Source of the DNA: Cryptomeria japonica
Taxonomy: Eukaryota; Streptophyta; Pinopsida; Cupressales; Cupressaceae
Direction of reading: 5' to 3'
DNA length: 64,000 nucleotides
Assembly (NCBI RefSeq): GCF_030272615.1
Contig: NC_081408.1
Span: 304,207,450-304,271,449 of the forward strand
Shown: piece after piece, positions 21,800-34,800 of the stretch
Position numbering within the stretch: position 1 is the stretch's first letter
How the letters are laid out: the number at the start of each line of letters is the position of its first letter
The notes under the pieces: model-generated
What the model saw: only the letters and a program-made list of their open reading frames with translations
Databases searched by the model: none
What the model was told of the DNA's origin: nothing
Program-made: the position numbers and the translations under genes

Positions 21800-21830
21800 T
21801 GTGTCGACTTGAATTTCATCCTTGGAATGC

Positions 21831-22918
21831 TACCTATAACAAGTTAGTTTCACAAAATACAAATGGAAATACCTCAAGAAATCCAAATTCAACCAATGAA
21901 ACTACATGAAGTACTAATGAAATAAAATACTAATATTACCTTCATGGCTTATGTCCCATTGTGTCCTAACTCCACTGTTCCTGGTTGCAGATGGTATGCT
22001 CTCATACAATGCACTGATGGCTTCCAAGATGGCATATGAAGAATGGACTTATAACTTGTAGTTAACTGATACTATGATATGCAAATACTACATGATTATG
22101 CTAAAAATGATTATGATATAATGCTATATGATTATGCTATTACTATTTGCTATTTGCTATTTTGCTTCAAAAACTCACGGATGCATATGATTGATTTGAA
22201 GACTAACTCTCTCTCAATTGAAGCTCTTGATTTTATAGACCTTGAGAGGATTAGATGATGTGGCTCAGATCAACGGTCCTGATCAAATCTGCAGATTTGG
22301 ATTGTTGTGAGCAAAGATGAAGGTTGAGAGAAAGGGGGAAGGAGAAGACAAGTGTCACTCATCTCACCTTGACTGGGTTGCTGACTGAGAGAATCTAGGG
22401 ATGGTTGGAGGAAATTTAGGAATGAGAGGACAAGTGGACTCAAGTCCTTCCTAAGATGTAGGGGGTGTTGGAGAGAATATAGTAAATGGTTATGAAATAT
22501 ATGTACGTACATAATTTTCATTAAGTTTTGGTAGTTGAAGATAAATGATGAATTAATATTTAAGAAATATTCATTTCCTTAGCCACATGTTTGATGAGTT
22601 GGCAAAGGGAAGATGAAGTGGAGATGGAGGGTGAGTTGGAAAAAGGATTAAATTATTTAATATTTGAGACTATAGGATAGGAGAATAACCATTAAATATT
22701 AGATATTTAATTGCTTGGAGGAGATAATTAAATATTAGATATTTAATTAATTAGAAGAATAAAATAGATGAATTAATTAATAAAATATTAATTAATAGAA
22801 AGACATGAAATAAATTAAATAAATTAATCTTTTCAAATTAACTATTTAATAGAAGAATAATTATTAAATAAATATAAAATATTTATTTAATTGTTCATAG
22901 CCAATTTTTATGTGTATA
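21831..22918. other. AT-rich repeat-like sequence, no gene
   Basis: I see no coding frame. The part at 22640-22900 is made of tattaattaa and aaatattta words. The part at 21840-22500 reads like an LTR but I cannot find a second copy or clear ends in the window. Confidence 0.4.
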
Positions 22919-22922
22919 CAGG

Positions 22923-23131
22923 TATAAATGGAGGCGAGCCACAAGGGACCACAAGTCCATTGATACAACATTGGAGAGTCTTGGGGTTGAGATTGGGAAA
23001 GCTAAAGACCCAATGGTGGAACATATTCAGATGCTAAGCCAGTTACTTGAGGGAAAGCATGCAGTATGGATGGAAGGCCCTCTAGGGTGGATGACTTGGA
23101 TGGAGGCTTTTCAGGACCATGAACAGATGTG
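22923..23131 (+). pseudogene. unidentified exon-like frame
   Basis: Behind a splice-acceptor-like tract (tttatgtgtatacag, ending near 22920) an open frame of about 70 codons runs to a TGA at 23129-23131. It reads as a balanced soluble protein (RDHKSIDTTLESLGVEIG, then MVEHIQMLSQLLEG) in an otherwise AT-rich region, which is why I list it. I do not recognise a family. It may be a gene or retroelement fragment. Confidence 0.25.
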
Positions 23132-23159
23132 ATGAAATGATGCTTGAACATGCTTGAAC

Positions 23160-24640
23160 AGATCGAGCCACTTCATATTACAGACTAGTTTTTTTGTAGA
23201 TATATGCATAGACATTAATAGTATTTGGATCTACGATCCATATGTATACATAGTTGTAAACAGTTAGATATTGTTGAAGACAAGTTTTTTTGTATCAGTT
23301 TACCCCTTATATGCAATATAAAAAAATATATTAATATATTCAATATTATTATATTAATATATTGTATATTAATATATAATAACAGAGAAAATATTATTAA
23401 TTTTATTCATAATAAAAAAATTATTAAAATCGGATATCCGATTTCTCTGACAAAAATTTTATATCTTGCAATTTGGCTTGGGATTGCTTTGGGATTTGGC
23501 TAGGAAATGTCAAGCCTAGAAAGTCAACAGAAAAAATGTGTTTTTGAGTATTTCTTGTTTTCCCAAACTTTGCCCTGGTGGCTAACAATTTTTTTAGCCG
23601 AAATTGATAAAACGAAAAGGGATTTTTAAGGACATTCTTAGCTTTCCAACAATATAAGATTTGGCTTATTTTGACTTTTATAAATAATTATTATTTATTT
23701 TCTAATTGAATTCTGACTAAAATCCTGATTGATAGGTTGATTGAAAAACACCCATAACTTTCAAACAGTATCACATTTTTTTAATCTGAAACATGTGTCA
23801 CATTCTATGCTTTGTCTACTATACGATTAAAAAAATTGAATTTCATAAATTTTAGACCAAGTTAAGGTGGTCAGACGTAAGAGTTTTTTAATTTCTGAAA
23901 AGTTGTAGTAAAAAATTCATAATTAATTATTTACTTAAAAAAATTACAAAAAAATATGTGTCACATCCAGACATGAGTCTACTACATTCAATTTTCTACA
24001 GATTCTCTTCTTACATATTTTTAAAATAATGTTCATAACTTATTCAAATTTTCATGTCAAGTTGCATAACTCTGATTTTTTGAAATTTCATTGCCACTTA
24101 AAGGCTTGTTTTGGCCCACCATGATCCTGCACATACCCTATTATATACAGATTGTATTTAAGATATATATACTAGTAGGAGTGGGATATGGAACATGTAA
24201 GACTAATAGATTAATGTTATTTTAAATTTATATATAACCCTAAGTTTATATAAAATAATTATTATTACTATTGGTGTTTGAAATAATGTTAGTGTTAAGT
24301 AAAGGTTAAGTGGAAGGGTTAGCATTTAGAAAATATTAGAGTTAGGTTAAGGGTTTTATCTGGGATGGGCTAAGATTAAGGTTCAATTTTTGTTCGAGTT
24401 ATTTAGGTTTAGAGATAGAGTTATAGTTGAAATAGGTTTGCAGTCCAATTAATGTTCAACAAGGATTATGTTTAGGTTTAGAATTCAATTATGGTTAGAG
24501 TTGACTATTTTGGTTTAGAGTTTAAAGAATATATTATATTATATTACTAATAGAATAATATTATTTTATTATAAAAATAATTTCTTTTTATAAAATAATA
24601 TAATAATAATGTAATGTAATAATAATAATAAGTATAAATC
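23160..24640. other. AT-rich region, partly telomere-like words
   Basis: I see no gene. Between about 24230 and 24520 phrases such as GGTTTAGAG, AGGTTAAGGGTTT and TTTAGGTTTAG recur, resembling a badly decayed TTTAGGG-like tract. The rest is low-complexity AT sequence. Confidence 0.4.
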
Positions 24641-24642
24641 AA

Positions 24643-24800
24643 TGGGGTTGTGCTCTAATGGCAAGGCCATTAAGTTCTCAAGAAGGAGATCCATTTTTGA
24701 ATCCTCAAAGTGACATCTAGTGTTGGAATTCCAAGTGGTGGCTCTTGACTTCCATTGTGGCTTCTAAGTTGATTTGAGTCAAGTATATTCTAAGTTTGAA
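24643..24800 (+). mobile_element. candidate tRNA-derived SINE head
   Basis: The phrase TTGTGCTCTAATGGCAAGG (24648-24666) resembles a pol III A box. TTTTTGAATCC near 24694-24704 resembles a B box, about 40 bp further on, the spacing seen in tRNA-like promoters. The downstream sequence is not tRNA-like. I could not find a poly(A) tail or a target-site duplication, so the end is uncertain. Confidence 0.35.
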
Positions 24801-25059
24801 TAAGTGACTTATTAATTAAATATATTGATTGGGGAGGAAATCCCCTTTGTGATTTCTCATGGACTTGGATCAAGCTAAAAATGTCAGGAGATATCATCTT
24901 CAAGGCGTCTATTTTTTTCATTATACCTTTCTTAGTTTACATAAGGTTGGATTTAGGATTATGATTTGGGATAATATTAATAATAATATAATAAAAAATA
25001 ATATTATATTATAATATCGCCTATTTATGGGCATCATTGGGTTGATCCAATTTCCTCCA

Positions 25060-25530
25060 GAGACAAGGATGTTGTTTGGGAGAAACTAGAATTGGAGTGG
25101 ATTAAAATCAATTTTGATGGTTCGTCAAAAGGCAACCTAAGGCCTTCAGGGGCAGGATGTGTGGCATGCAAGTGGAATGGCAATACTTTGGCCCTAGGTT
25201 CATAAAACCTTGAGGATGGTATGAATAGAATGTTGAAGCCAAGGCAGATTTGCTCATTATAAATTTGTCGAGCAAATTGGCAATAGAGAAATTACATATT
25301 AGGGGAGACTCGCAAATCATTTGGAATGCAATAAAAAATGGTAATGTTCAAGTATGAAAAATAAAAAAAATCATCCAAATTATAAGAAATAAATTGGCCT
25401 CCTTTAAAAAATTTAAAATCACTCATACATAAAGAGAGGCCAACTCAGAAGCTAACACCCTCTCCAAATGGGTGGTGACATTACCACCAAGTAATGATGA
25501 GATAAATTTTGAATATTTTTTAGATTAGTG
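25060..25530 (+). pseudogene. RNase H domain relic (RVT_3-like)
   Basis: Two frames joined by a frameshift near 25220 spell a plant-type RNase H fold: WIKINFDGSSKG with the first catalytic Asp, VEAKADLL with the Glu (reading through the shift), LHIRGDSQIIWNAI with the second Asp, and THTYREANSEAN-like sequence with the terminal acidic region. Stops (TAA near 25204, TGA near 25356, TAA near 25430) show decay. Such domains follow the reverse transcriptase in some plant LINEs; none is attached here. The next 300 bp include a short frame (25615-25830, AFEETTVVVIFHRTNPELV) that could be more of the same relic. Confidence 0.7.
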
Positions 25531-26379
25531 TGGAAGGATGAGAAAGTATGACAATCTTGTTGGAGATGGTGAAACTGGCCATATTAATGTGATGGGATCT
25601 TTGAAGCAATTGAAGTGTGGGAGGTAGTATATTTGGTGGAATTGTTACGGGCCTCATTCATTAAAGCATTTGAAGAGACAACAGTGGTAGTAATTTTCCA
25701 TAGAACTAACCCAGAGTTGGTGGTCATGGGTCTGAAATTTCTAGAAGCCATGGAAGCTAACTTTAGCCTCCAAAACAAAAAGCAACAAATGACTTTTTGG
25801 AGTGAAATCTCAAACAACTGTTTGAATTAAATCTTCATTTTTTATAACCCAAAGTTTTTGCAATTGGTTAAATGTTGTTGGGTGAAATTATTTTATTTAT
25901 TTTTTGGCAAATGGTCATAGGCCTATACTTGTATTAATGTTAAAATATTTTAATAAAATATTATAATATATGGGAAAAACATATCAACGGTATCAGATTT
26001 ATACATTTATATCACCTTTCTTGTAGTTGTTGATATTTTCTTGACCTATATACCATCTAGACATATACTATCTTGACAATACAATAAAAACCTTGCAAAT
26101 GGTAGTTACACATCTAGCTATGAACAAAATCATAGTTAGATGTGAACAAAATTAGGGGTCCCTTATGTTGTCCCTTATGCATTAAATTGAGCCTATTACA
26201 TGTTACAAAAGGAGATCTCAATGTATGTTTGGGTAACTAAGGCTATTATATGACATGAACAAACTACCTAGAGGTAACAAAAATTAATCTCCAAAACTTA
26301 AATCTAACGTAAAGCAACCACGCAGTCGCTTGAAACCAAAGAAAACAAAAGGTAATAAACATTCTATTTGCAAGTAAAT

Positions 26380-27430
26380 TTAATCCACCATGTCCATGTC
26401 CATGATGGTATTGGAATCCTACGCTTCCTCTTCCTCTTCCTCATTAGTGCCAAAGATAACTTCAAGGCCAAAGGCATGGCCATTGCCTGCACCCACGTTC
26501 CTAATGGCATTTCCTGCAAATGCATGGGCAAATACATCATTTGGCATAATCTCCCCACCATGGGGACCAACATCACCCTACAAACCACAAGCATTGGCAT
26601 TCGCTCCCACTGCTTCCTCGGCTCCAACTACTTCATTGAGTAGGTGGTTATCCTGTGTAATCTGCAAATTTTAATTGTTCAGATGGTCGTTCTCTTCATC
26701 CCCATAGAGGAGATTATAGAGTCGAGTCGGAGGATGGCTATTGTGGGTAGTGAGAAGGAACATGGCTTCATACTTATCAAAAACTCAATTACATGGGTGT
26801 CCTCCCAACTCCAATTTATGGGTTGATATAACGTCCAAGAGAAGTTTGTCATCCTTAAAAATCAGGGACCACTTGAGAGTTGTAATAGACATAGAAAGCT
26901 AGAATTTTTGGCCAACTATTTTCTCCAAAATAGCCCGCCCAATAAAGATTTACCCGAATATGGGTTGTATCCCTTAATAGCAGAGGCTAGGGTGTTTTGA
27001 GGGCAGTCCCTTAAGTAGTTGGCAGCCAACTCAGTTGTGATAGAAAAGCATTGGGTAAGGTCCCTGGCATTTGAAACAAAAACACCAACAACGTGAATGG
27101 GAATAAGCAAGTAGGGATAGGCATCTAGCAAATTAACCCTAATTACGACTCTAATGGCATTCTCAACTCTCTGACATTGTAAGGAGAAACTTTTACTAAG
27201 CATTACCTATGAAAACTACCCTAATTTGGGAATTTCTCCATCTAGAATTGGCAGGGCAATGCGCTTGTTGATGGGAGAGATGTCCATGCTACAGAAACTC
27301 CAGAAAGTACTAAGTGCTTGAGGGGAGAGGCAATGTCTTTGAAAAAATGGGAAATACTTCTCATCAAGATAATGTGTTGGGAAGTGGAGAGATTGTTTCC
27401 CTTAAATAGAACCCAATGAATCCCATGTCA
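26380..27430 (-). pseudogene. decayed protein-coding frame, family unknown
   Basis: On the minus strand a frame of about 165 codons runs from 26880 to 26380 broken by four stops. It shows KDDKLLLDVIS, KLELGGHPCN, FDKYEAMFLLTTHNSHPP and a Gly/Ala-rich then acidic end (EEEEEEA, DSNTIMDMDMVD). Upstream pieces in other frames (27203-26916, LLIPIHVVGVFVSNARDL; and about 27430-27260, HIILMRSISHFFKDIASPLK) look like the same broken protein. I do not recognise it. Codon-like periodicity and the stop-only interruptions argue for a former gene or element protein. Confidence 0.4.
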
Positions 27431-28740
27431 CTTGGACGTAGGGATAAAAAGATGGTGCAACAATTATGGAGTACGCAGGCTTGTGATGAACCACCTCGAG
27501 GATATAAACATGCACATAGGTAGACGACAATACTAAAAGATGGGGTTTGCGTGAAAAAATTTCATGCTATGAGTGGGGTAGTAATCGTCAAATCTAGGAA
27601 TGATCTAACTAGAGAATGAATGTTTATGGGTAAAAGTACAAAGTTATGTCACACTTTTATAAAGGAAATGGCCAATGCTAATTCAACTTTTTAAATTGAA
27701 TCAATAGAAAGTGAAATATATGTTTTCAATTTTGAAATGATGTAAACTAATAAAATGTATATTCTTTTGTGTATTTTATGTTTGTATTTTTTATAAAAAT
27801 TTAAAGAATAATTTGAATATAGTTTTATATAAAGTAAACACTATAATTTAGTAGTTGATAAAATATTGAAATTCAAGTTACACAAGCTGCCACACTTTAT
27901 TTATAAAATTTACCTTTTTTTCTTCAATTTCTTTGTGTATATTGATAGCTTGAAATTTAGTGCATGGATATTTTTTAACTATTTTTTATAAATATATATT
28001 TTTCAATAAATTTGAAAAGTTGCGTGTACTGAAATTTAACTTTTTCCATTTGCCGCCACCTTTTTTATTCATTATTATTCAAATTAGAAAAGAATTATAT
28101 CATCTTGACATATTCTTTTCTCTAGTGCATCATGTTTTTTTCGAAAATTTTAAATAAATTTTAGTATTTTTTCTTGTCAAGATAATCAATCTTATATTTA
28201 AGTGATGATGACCTACTTTCAATAAAAATAAAATGTAAAATATAAAAAATAATTAATAAATCACAAGAGGGTTAATAAATGTTGCAGGTTCAATTAGACA
28301 AACTTGGCCAAAAATGCTACCTAATTAAGCCAATAGGCTTTTAGTATGGGGTTTTTTGACCGGAAAAGTGTCAGCCACCCGGAAAAAATAATTTTCCGAC
28401 ACATTCCTGTCAAGTTTTCTGCTGGCTAAAAAATACGTTTTGCAAGCAACCTCTTAAATGCATGATGTTATTAATGAAATTATGTTTCACACGCGACATC
28501 GGGAGTGGTGGTTTTGTTTGTCGTGCCAGAAGATTTTATGCTTACCTGCTCACAAAAACATCTCTAGATTTTTCGAGAAGGCAGATCAACTTGTCGTTTC
28601 TCTCTTGCACAGGCATTTTAGAACCATGGGGCTTCAACTGTGTAGGAAGATGAATGAAATTCCAATGTGTGGTTTATTTGTACATAGTCTATGTGCATTT
28701 TGCAACCAATAGATATAAATGCAGTTCATTTGATCAAAAT
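27431..28740. other. AT-rich sequence, no supported gene
   Basis: Strongly AT-rich. The frame at 28458-28712 has Cys-rich stretches but no recognisable domain, and I do not support it as a gene. Confidence 0.4.
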
Positions 28741-28756
28741 TTCTCGTTCCAATGCT

Positions 28757-28815
28757 ATGGGAGTCGCCATCAATTTAAGCGATAAGCCTATTGGTCTCAG
28801 CGTGCGTATGCACAG
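28757..28815 (+). other. possible first exon with GT donor
   Basis: An ATG opens a 19-codon frame (MGVAINLSDKPIGLSVRMH) that ends in CACAG followed by GTATCT, a plausible splice donor. The next kilobases are T-rich and intron-like. I cannot identify the protein or connect further exons with confidence. Confidence 0.25.
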
Positions 28816-28819
28816 GTAT

Positions 28820-31400
28820 CTCTCAATTTATAACAAATGTGGTATAGGGTGGTTGTAGAAACTGACGGGATTTCATATTGAACTGGTTGTTGTGTGTTGT
28901 TTTGTCTGCATTACCTACTTGACGAGGGAATGCAATCCTCTACATTGTGATTTAAGGCATTATTGGTAGCCCATTATCCACTCTACTCAAGTCGGTATGG
29001 AGTACGCTAGCTGTTATTTCTAAAACTTGTGAGTTTATTTCTGGTCTACAACTTTTTCATACCATTTATGCCCTGCAAGGATGTATGGCGTTGTGAAAGT
29101 TCTTCATTTGGAGGAAGGGGGTTTGTATACCATAAGCGGGTAGATGATATACTTAAAGCCCTTTGAAATGATTTTGTTAACTTTCGAGTATTTTCTTTGA
29201 TGGTTAGGGTTTCAAGGATTTGGGATCTCCAAGGCTAGAGTTTTCAAACCCCAAGGATTATGGCTAGGGTTTTAAGGGATTATAATGTCAAACTCGAAGG
29301 ACTGGCATTAGTTTTTAAAGGGTTTATTTGAAATTAATTATGTCTTTATCAGTTAAATAAACATCTTTGGTATTGATTTTTTTAATCTATGGTTGTTTGT
29401 AATATGATATTGTTATAATACCTATTGTTAGAGCCCTATTCTATTGTCTTCAAATAGATATATTGTGAACCCAGTTATCTTATGTAGGATTTATCAACTC
29501 TATGGGTAGGCGAGAAAGCTTGTTTTCACCTATCATAAGGGTCCTCTAATCTCTGCAACTCCCATTGATGCTCATGTGGTCAAAACAAGTTACTGTAAGT
29601 AATCTACCACTAATAATTTTAAGTTTATTTTAGTTGTTACCTCACACAATTTATAGATCACATAGAAAATAACAGTCGAATCCACAACTTTTAGAAAACT
29701 CTGAAAATTTAACATGTTTGAAATTATATAGTTAATAATAATCAAGGAATTTTTTTTATAAAATATGTCTAAATAATTATTTTGGTGATTTTTGTTTGTT
29801 GTGCTTCTTCTTATTACTTGTAATACAAATTATTGGTGTAGGCTTGTTTAGGTTGTAGTTGTTCAAACTTGCGCATGATTCAAAACTCTAAGTGGCAAAC
29901 CTTCTGAAAATCTGAATCATCTTCCTTTTTCTTGTATATTAACACAAGTGATTGGTTGTCACTTTTATTCAGATGTTAGCAGAGTTATGCTTGGAGTGCT
30001 TAAATTTCTTTTATTTTGGATTAATGTTGTTGCAGGCCTTGATAATTTTGTATGTATACACAAAGAACTCTTAGATATTGTGAAGCTTTGATTTTGAGAT
30101 ATAAAACATGGTTTTTGAATGTTTATATATAGAATTAGTCCCCTTGTTGTAGACATTCATATAATGCAGAGCATTATGTAAGACTGATTTCAAGAATTGA
30201 TTTGATATCTTTGTTATCAAAAAAATAACCAACTCTAAAGTTAATGTAAAAGATTTTTATTGTCGATTAACGTGTTATTCTCCATTTGTTGCTAAATTCA
30301 CTTAAATGACCCTTTTCTACAATAGTAGTATTTTTGCGGATTAGTTTTATTTTACTTTGATGATATTTGAAGCATCTTAAAATTCCATTCAGCATATTCA
30401 GCCAGCACTGGTTTGAAGAATAGTTATGTTGTCACTAAGCAAAGAGCTTCTTGTTGAAAAATGTAAAGGATTCAAAAGCTCATACACAGTTTTTTACCAT
30501 AAACTCTGTAATTAACTATAATGCACTATGGAAATATCTTGTCTTTAAAAATGATGTTCTTCACTTGATCAAACTCTGAGATTTCATTAAAACATAAAAT
30601 AATATTTAAAACCACAACATAAAAAATGATGATAAATGCAAATTTGAACATACGGTACACTTCATTATAGAGATGAGGATACTAATTCTACCAAATCCAA
30701 CTCTTACATTCAGAATAAACATTTAATCTGAAGCATGGTTTCATCGCCCATGACCAAAAAATTCAATTGCATTAAGATCTATTTGTAACTAACCATTCCT
30801 TATATCTTAAAGGTATTCTACTAGACTAAATGTAGAGATTATTAAAGAAAATAATTATTTAGGGGCCAATTAAAATTATCACTCAAATATTTTAAAACAC
30901 TTGCAAAAATTGGAAATGAATATAATGCTATGATTTAAACAATTGAAGACATTAAATTTATTTTAATGTGTAACGTGCAAGGCTTCAGTGGCAACCAATA
31001 GAAACCTCCATTACAAGGGACTATAAGATATTTAAGTGTATGCCTCCCAAATAGTGACTAACCCATTAAAATAAAACTTTCCAAGCTTCATACTACTGTC
31101 TAACTGGAGGAGCTCAATTAAAGTGCCATAATATATGGGAAAGTGCCACTTGACACAACAGAGGAATACTTACACAAAAGTGTAGTTCATTTACATGTTT
31201 ATGAATGTCCATCTGAACACATGCTGAAATGGTCTCAAGGTATGGGTATTGCTCTCTTGTTTTGATATGTCAGTTGTCATTTTTTACTTCTTGTGATGGA
31301 AAGTAAGAAATATGGTATTGAAAATAAATTTGTAGTGGAGTTCTTTTATGGTTCATAATTAATATTGCATTCATGGGGTCATCTCAGTAATCTTTACAAT
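28820..31400. other. AT-rich, intron-like or intergenic
   Basis: No supported coding frame. Phrases such as 'ggctagggttt' and 'aaggatt' recur at 29205-29290. Confidence 0.4.
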
Positions 31401-31416
31401 GAACTGTCATCATTGA

Positions 31417-31700
31417 TTCTACCCTCCATGTGCGAATTGGGCCATATTCCTGCATCTCTTCAGCAGTGATACAAGTAAAGGTACATATGCTTCATTTTTC
31501 ATTGTTACCTCTTTCAAGTCGGTCTTATGCAGGAGGAAAGATTCAACAATAATATGATAGAATGCTGAAGTTGAGTCATTAGAGGAGATACCATGGCTCA
31601 ACTACCCATATATTTTCTGAATAGGGATACTTTTCAATCAAAAAGGCTCAGCACTTTTGGAAATCTTCTCAACAACAATTACTATTCCTCTGAACATCCC
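31417..31700 (-). pseudogene. short decayed frame, unidentified
   Basis: A minus-strand frame of about 95 codons is broken by a TGA near 31645 and a TAG near 31605. It includes FRGIVIVVEKISKSAEPF and then SAFYHIIVESFLLHKTDLK and PLLVSLLKRCRNMAQF before a stop at 31419. The helical, protein-like composition contrasts with the flanks. No family was recognised. Confidence 0.25.
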
Positions 31701-31802
31701 TCCACTAAAAGGGATAGAGTAGAAAGTCAAGTGAAACTTAAGCTCAAGAATACGATTTCAAGGTCATCACTAAAGCTCAGAATGGTTTACAAACAAGAGT
31801 AA

Positions 31803-34800
31803 AAAGCATAAGGTAATCAATTGAAACAAAAAACATCATTGACGTGGTTTTCATGGTTGTACCTTTCTATAGAAGAAATTCATGCAATTTCATGTAGCAA
31901 AAAATTACTTCAAATCACAGGGATGATGTTATGTCAAGAAGAGAATGTTGGTTGGATGAAAAAGAAAATATAGTTTACTGTTATGAATGATAATCACAAT
32001 AATATGGCCTGATAAGCTCTATAGCTATTATTAATAATTATTGAATTTCAACATCTAGGATGAGGTTGAGTTTTCAGTGTGTTTAAGGGTATTGATTGTT
32101 TAATATGGACTCTCCATTCCAATTGTATTAATTGTTTAGCATGGACTCTCCATTCAAAGTTGGTGTTATGGATGATCTTGATTTAGCCACATTTAGTTGA
32201 TTAATAGTTCTCCTACTCAAATTTACTGTAAGGATGGGTCTGTATCTTTGGGATAACATCTCTAAATGTTTCTCTGGATATATATATTTTTTAAAGAGTG
32301 TCTTTTAAGTTTGAAGTGATTTGTGAAGGAGTGTATGAGCTTTAAACTTGGAACCAGAGACAATGTAACTATGCCTCTGAAAATATAAAAAAAAAATATT
32401 TTATTTCATGAAAAATATTTCAAAAATAGCTAGACTAGAAAAATATATATAAAAACAAACTTTTAAATTGCTTCGAGGATTTTTTAATAGCCGACACCCA
32501 GGTCCATCCCGCCAAAGACTTAATTTGGTGGTTGATCATGACTACCAAGCAAATTTTCTGCAGCAGTTATTCAATTGAAGTTCACAACTGAAAATGCTAA
32601 ACTATCTTCTCAGGACAATAGATGTACTTAAATATTTTATCAAAATAGCTACTAATTTGCTAAAAATCTAAAATGAAAATACCAGAGACTAAATATATAC
32701 AGTTTTGTCCCCAAGTTTCTGGGACCTTTCCCATAGATTTTACAATTTTGGGGACGGCGGGGGGATGTCCCTTGGCCATACCCAAGTCCCCAAAATGTCC
32801 CCGGTATGTGGACGAGGGATTTTAGCCCAGGGAAGTGTCCCCGGGTAACATAAATAACTTTTTAATGCTTAACATGTCCTACATCTTGGATGTGACAAGT
32901 CTATTGTAGCAATTCGTTTATGTGATTGCTTGCCTCCCCATTGCATTATAATAGGTAAATATTGATTAATAAAAATGGTGGGTATCAGCTTCACTGGTTT
33001 TGGTCAATCAATACATGGCATCTAGCTTCCATATTTGAGTAGACACAACCATCTCAAGTACCATTTAAAATGGAGTTTTGTGGTATATTCTATCTTTTGT
33101 ATCCCCCAAGTTCCTTAAAACCGAAATCTACTTCAAACCACTATTTTGAGTAATTGGTGGTCGGATTTGCCACTAGATTATGAATTTTGGTGTGACATTA
33201 GTTGTGGTGGCAATTGAATGGCTTAACTGGCATTTTTTTGCTTCATTTGTATATTTTAGATTTACATATTTTCTGGATAATAAGTTTTTCCATTTGATCT
33301 TCAAAATGTATCTTATTTTCAGATCAAGATATCACTTTAAGTATTTCATGCTTTGTTGTTGAAATATATTGTTAAGGTAAGAGTTTTGTGGGTACCTATT
33401 CATGTTGTGCCGATTATGTATGATCATTATGGCACCAGATTTTCTGTCATGTTATGATATTAAGGATATTAAATTGGTCATGAACATGAGGATTGAATTT
33501 TGGAGGGGAGAAAATAAGCATCAAATAACATGTAAGAGATGCAAAAAATGATTAAAAGTGAAAAAAACAAAAGGTCTGATCAGGATAGAGATTCAAACTT
33601 TACTGGAAAAAAAACCATTTTGGGTTCAGTTGGGGGAGGAAAGGATTTTTAGAGTAAGACAAAGACCTTGTAAAGATTTCTATGATGAAAAAAAAACAAT
33701 TATGGCGTTATCTATGCATTCTTGCTTTTGGTTTTATCTCATGTTGTGTTCATGAATAAGAATGTTATAAGATCTTACAAATTTTATGTCACTAATGCAG
33801 CTTTACACCAGGGATGCATCAAAAGTTTGGCACCAAGTTGGATCAAGTAACAGCCTAGGTGTTCAATTGGTGCTTAAATAACTTGCTGCTAACACTGTTC
33901 TTTGGGACTACATCGGTGGGAGAAGGGAGGAACGTGTTGTGAACTTTGATGAACATTTGGATGATATTAGCAAGTCAGCAGATATATGAAAAAATCATTA
34001 TAAGAAATATTCTAGAGTTCACACACAGAAACACCTAATAATTTCCTATCCTAATGGAAATAGAAAGATATATTTTTTTGTATCATGATGGTGGATTTTG
34101 TCTAATCTCTTGTGAGTTGTGAGTGCAATATATAGTCTTTTTTTGGTTTTCTTTTAGGGGCATCATATTTGTGGTCTAAATGTTTTTTTTTTTATGCTTG
34201 TTATCTGCAGGGACTGGTTGAACAACGGTCTCTTCAACCAGACTTTCATTTCACTAATTTGAAAAACACTATATATTCTGTATGATAATCTACAGAGGTT
34301 GGCAACTAAAGAGCAAAATTTATGGCGCAAGTGCCTGTTTCAGGTTCATTTTTCTGTCATTTCTGACAGGATGTAGTTATTGTGGCTTATTTCTTTGCAA
34401 TTTAATTGCAAACCAAGTCTTTTTAACCTCTTCTTTTTTAACACTTAGAAGCATTTCCTTTATGTTTTTTTATGATACTGAGAGGTTTGGTGATTATTTT
34501 TTCCATTATGTGGTGTTTGTAGATTGCATCTTCACTTGTTTTTTGCTCCATCTACATAATATTCCAATAACATGGTGTCAGTGTTCCACTTTTCATCTAC
34601 TGTTCAGAGATAATAAAATTTAATTTCCTATTTCCTATTGCTAGGGTGTTTATGGAAATATTGAAGCATTTATACATTTTCATATAAATCTGTTGGTACT
34701 TTTACCTGTTGCTACTTTCTCTCTATTTTTTGTTCTCTAGGATTGTCTTTAGGCTATTCTGATTGTAGAATATTTTGTGCATTGTCCCGGTTAACGAAGT

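Larger units (their letters stand above)
15800..21830 (+). mobile_element. L1-type LINE, near full length, inactive
   Basis: The element has a 5' leader of about 200 bp, ORF1 (16015-17948) and ORF2 (17966 to about 21799), 17 bp apart. ORF2 has endonuclease, reverse transcriptase and a terminal zinc knuckle, as in plant L1 elements. No poly(A) tail or target-site duplication is obvious, so the 3' end is approximate. Both frames carry frameshifts and stops; about 12 of 14 premature stops that I can place are TAG. Confidence 0.85.

Noticed and set aside
34282-34623. 113-codon Phe/Cys-rich frame
   Set aside because: T-rich intron-like DNA gives such frames; no recognised domain.
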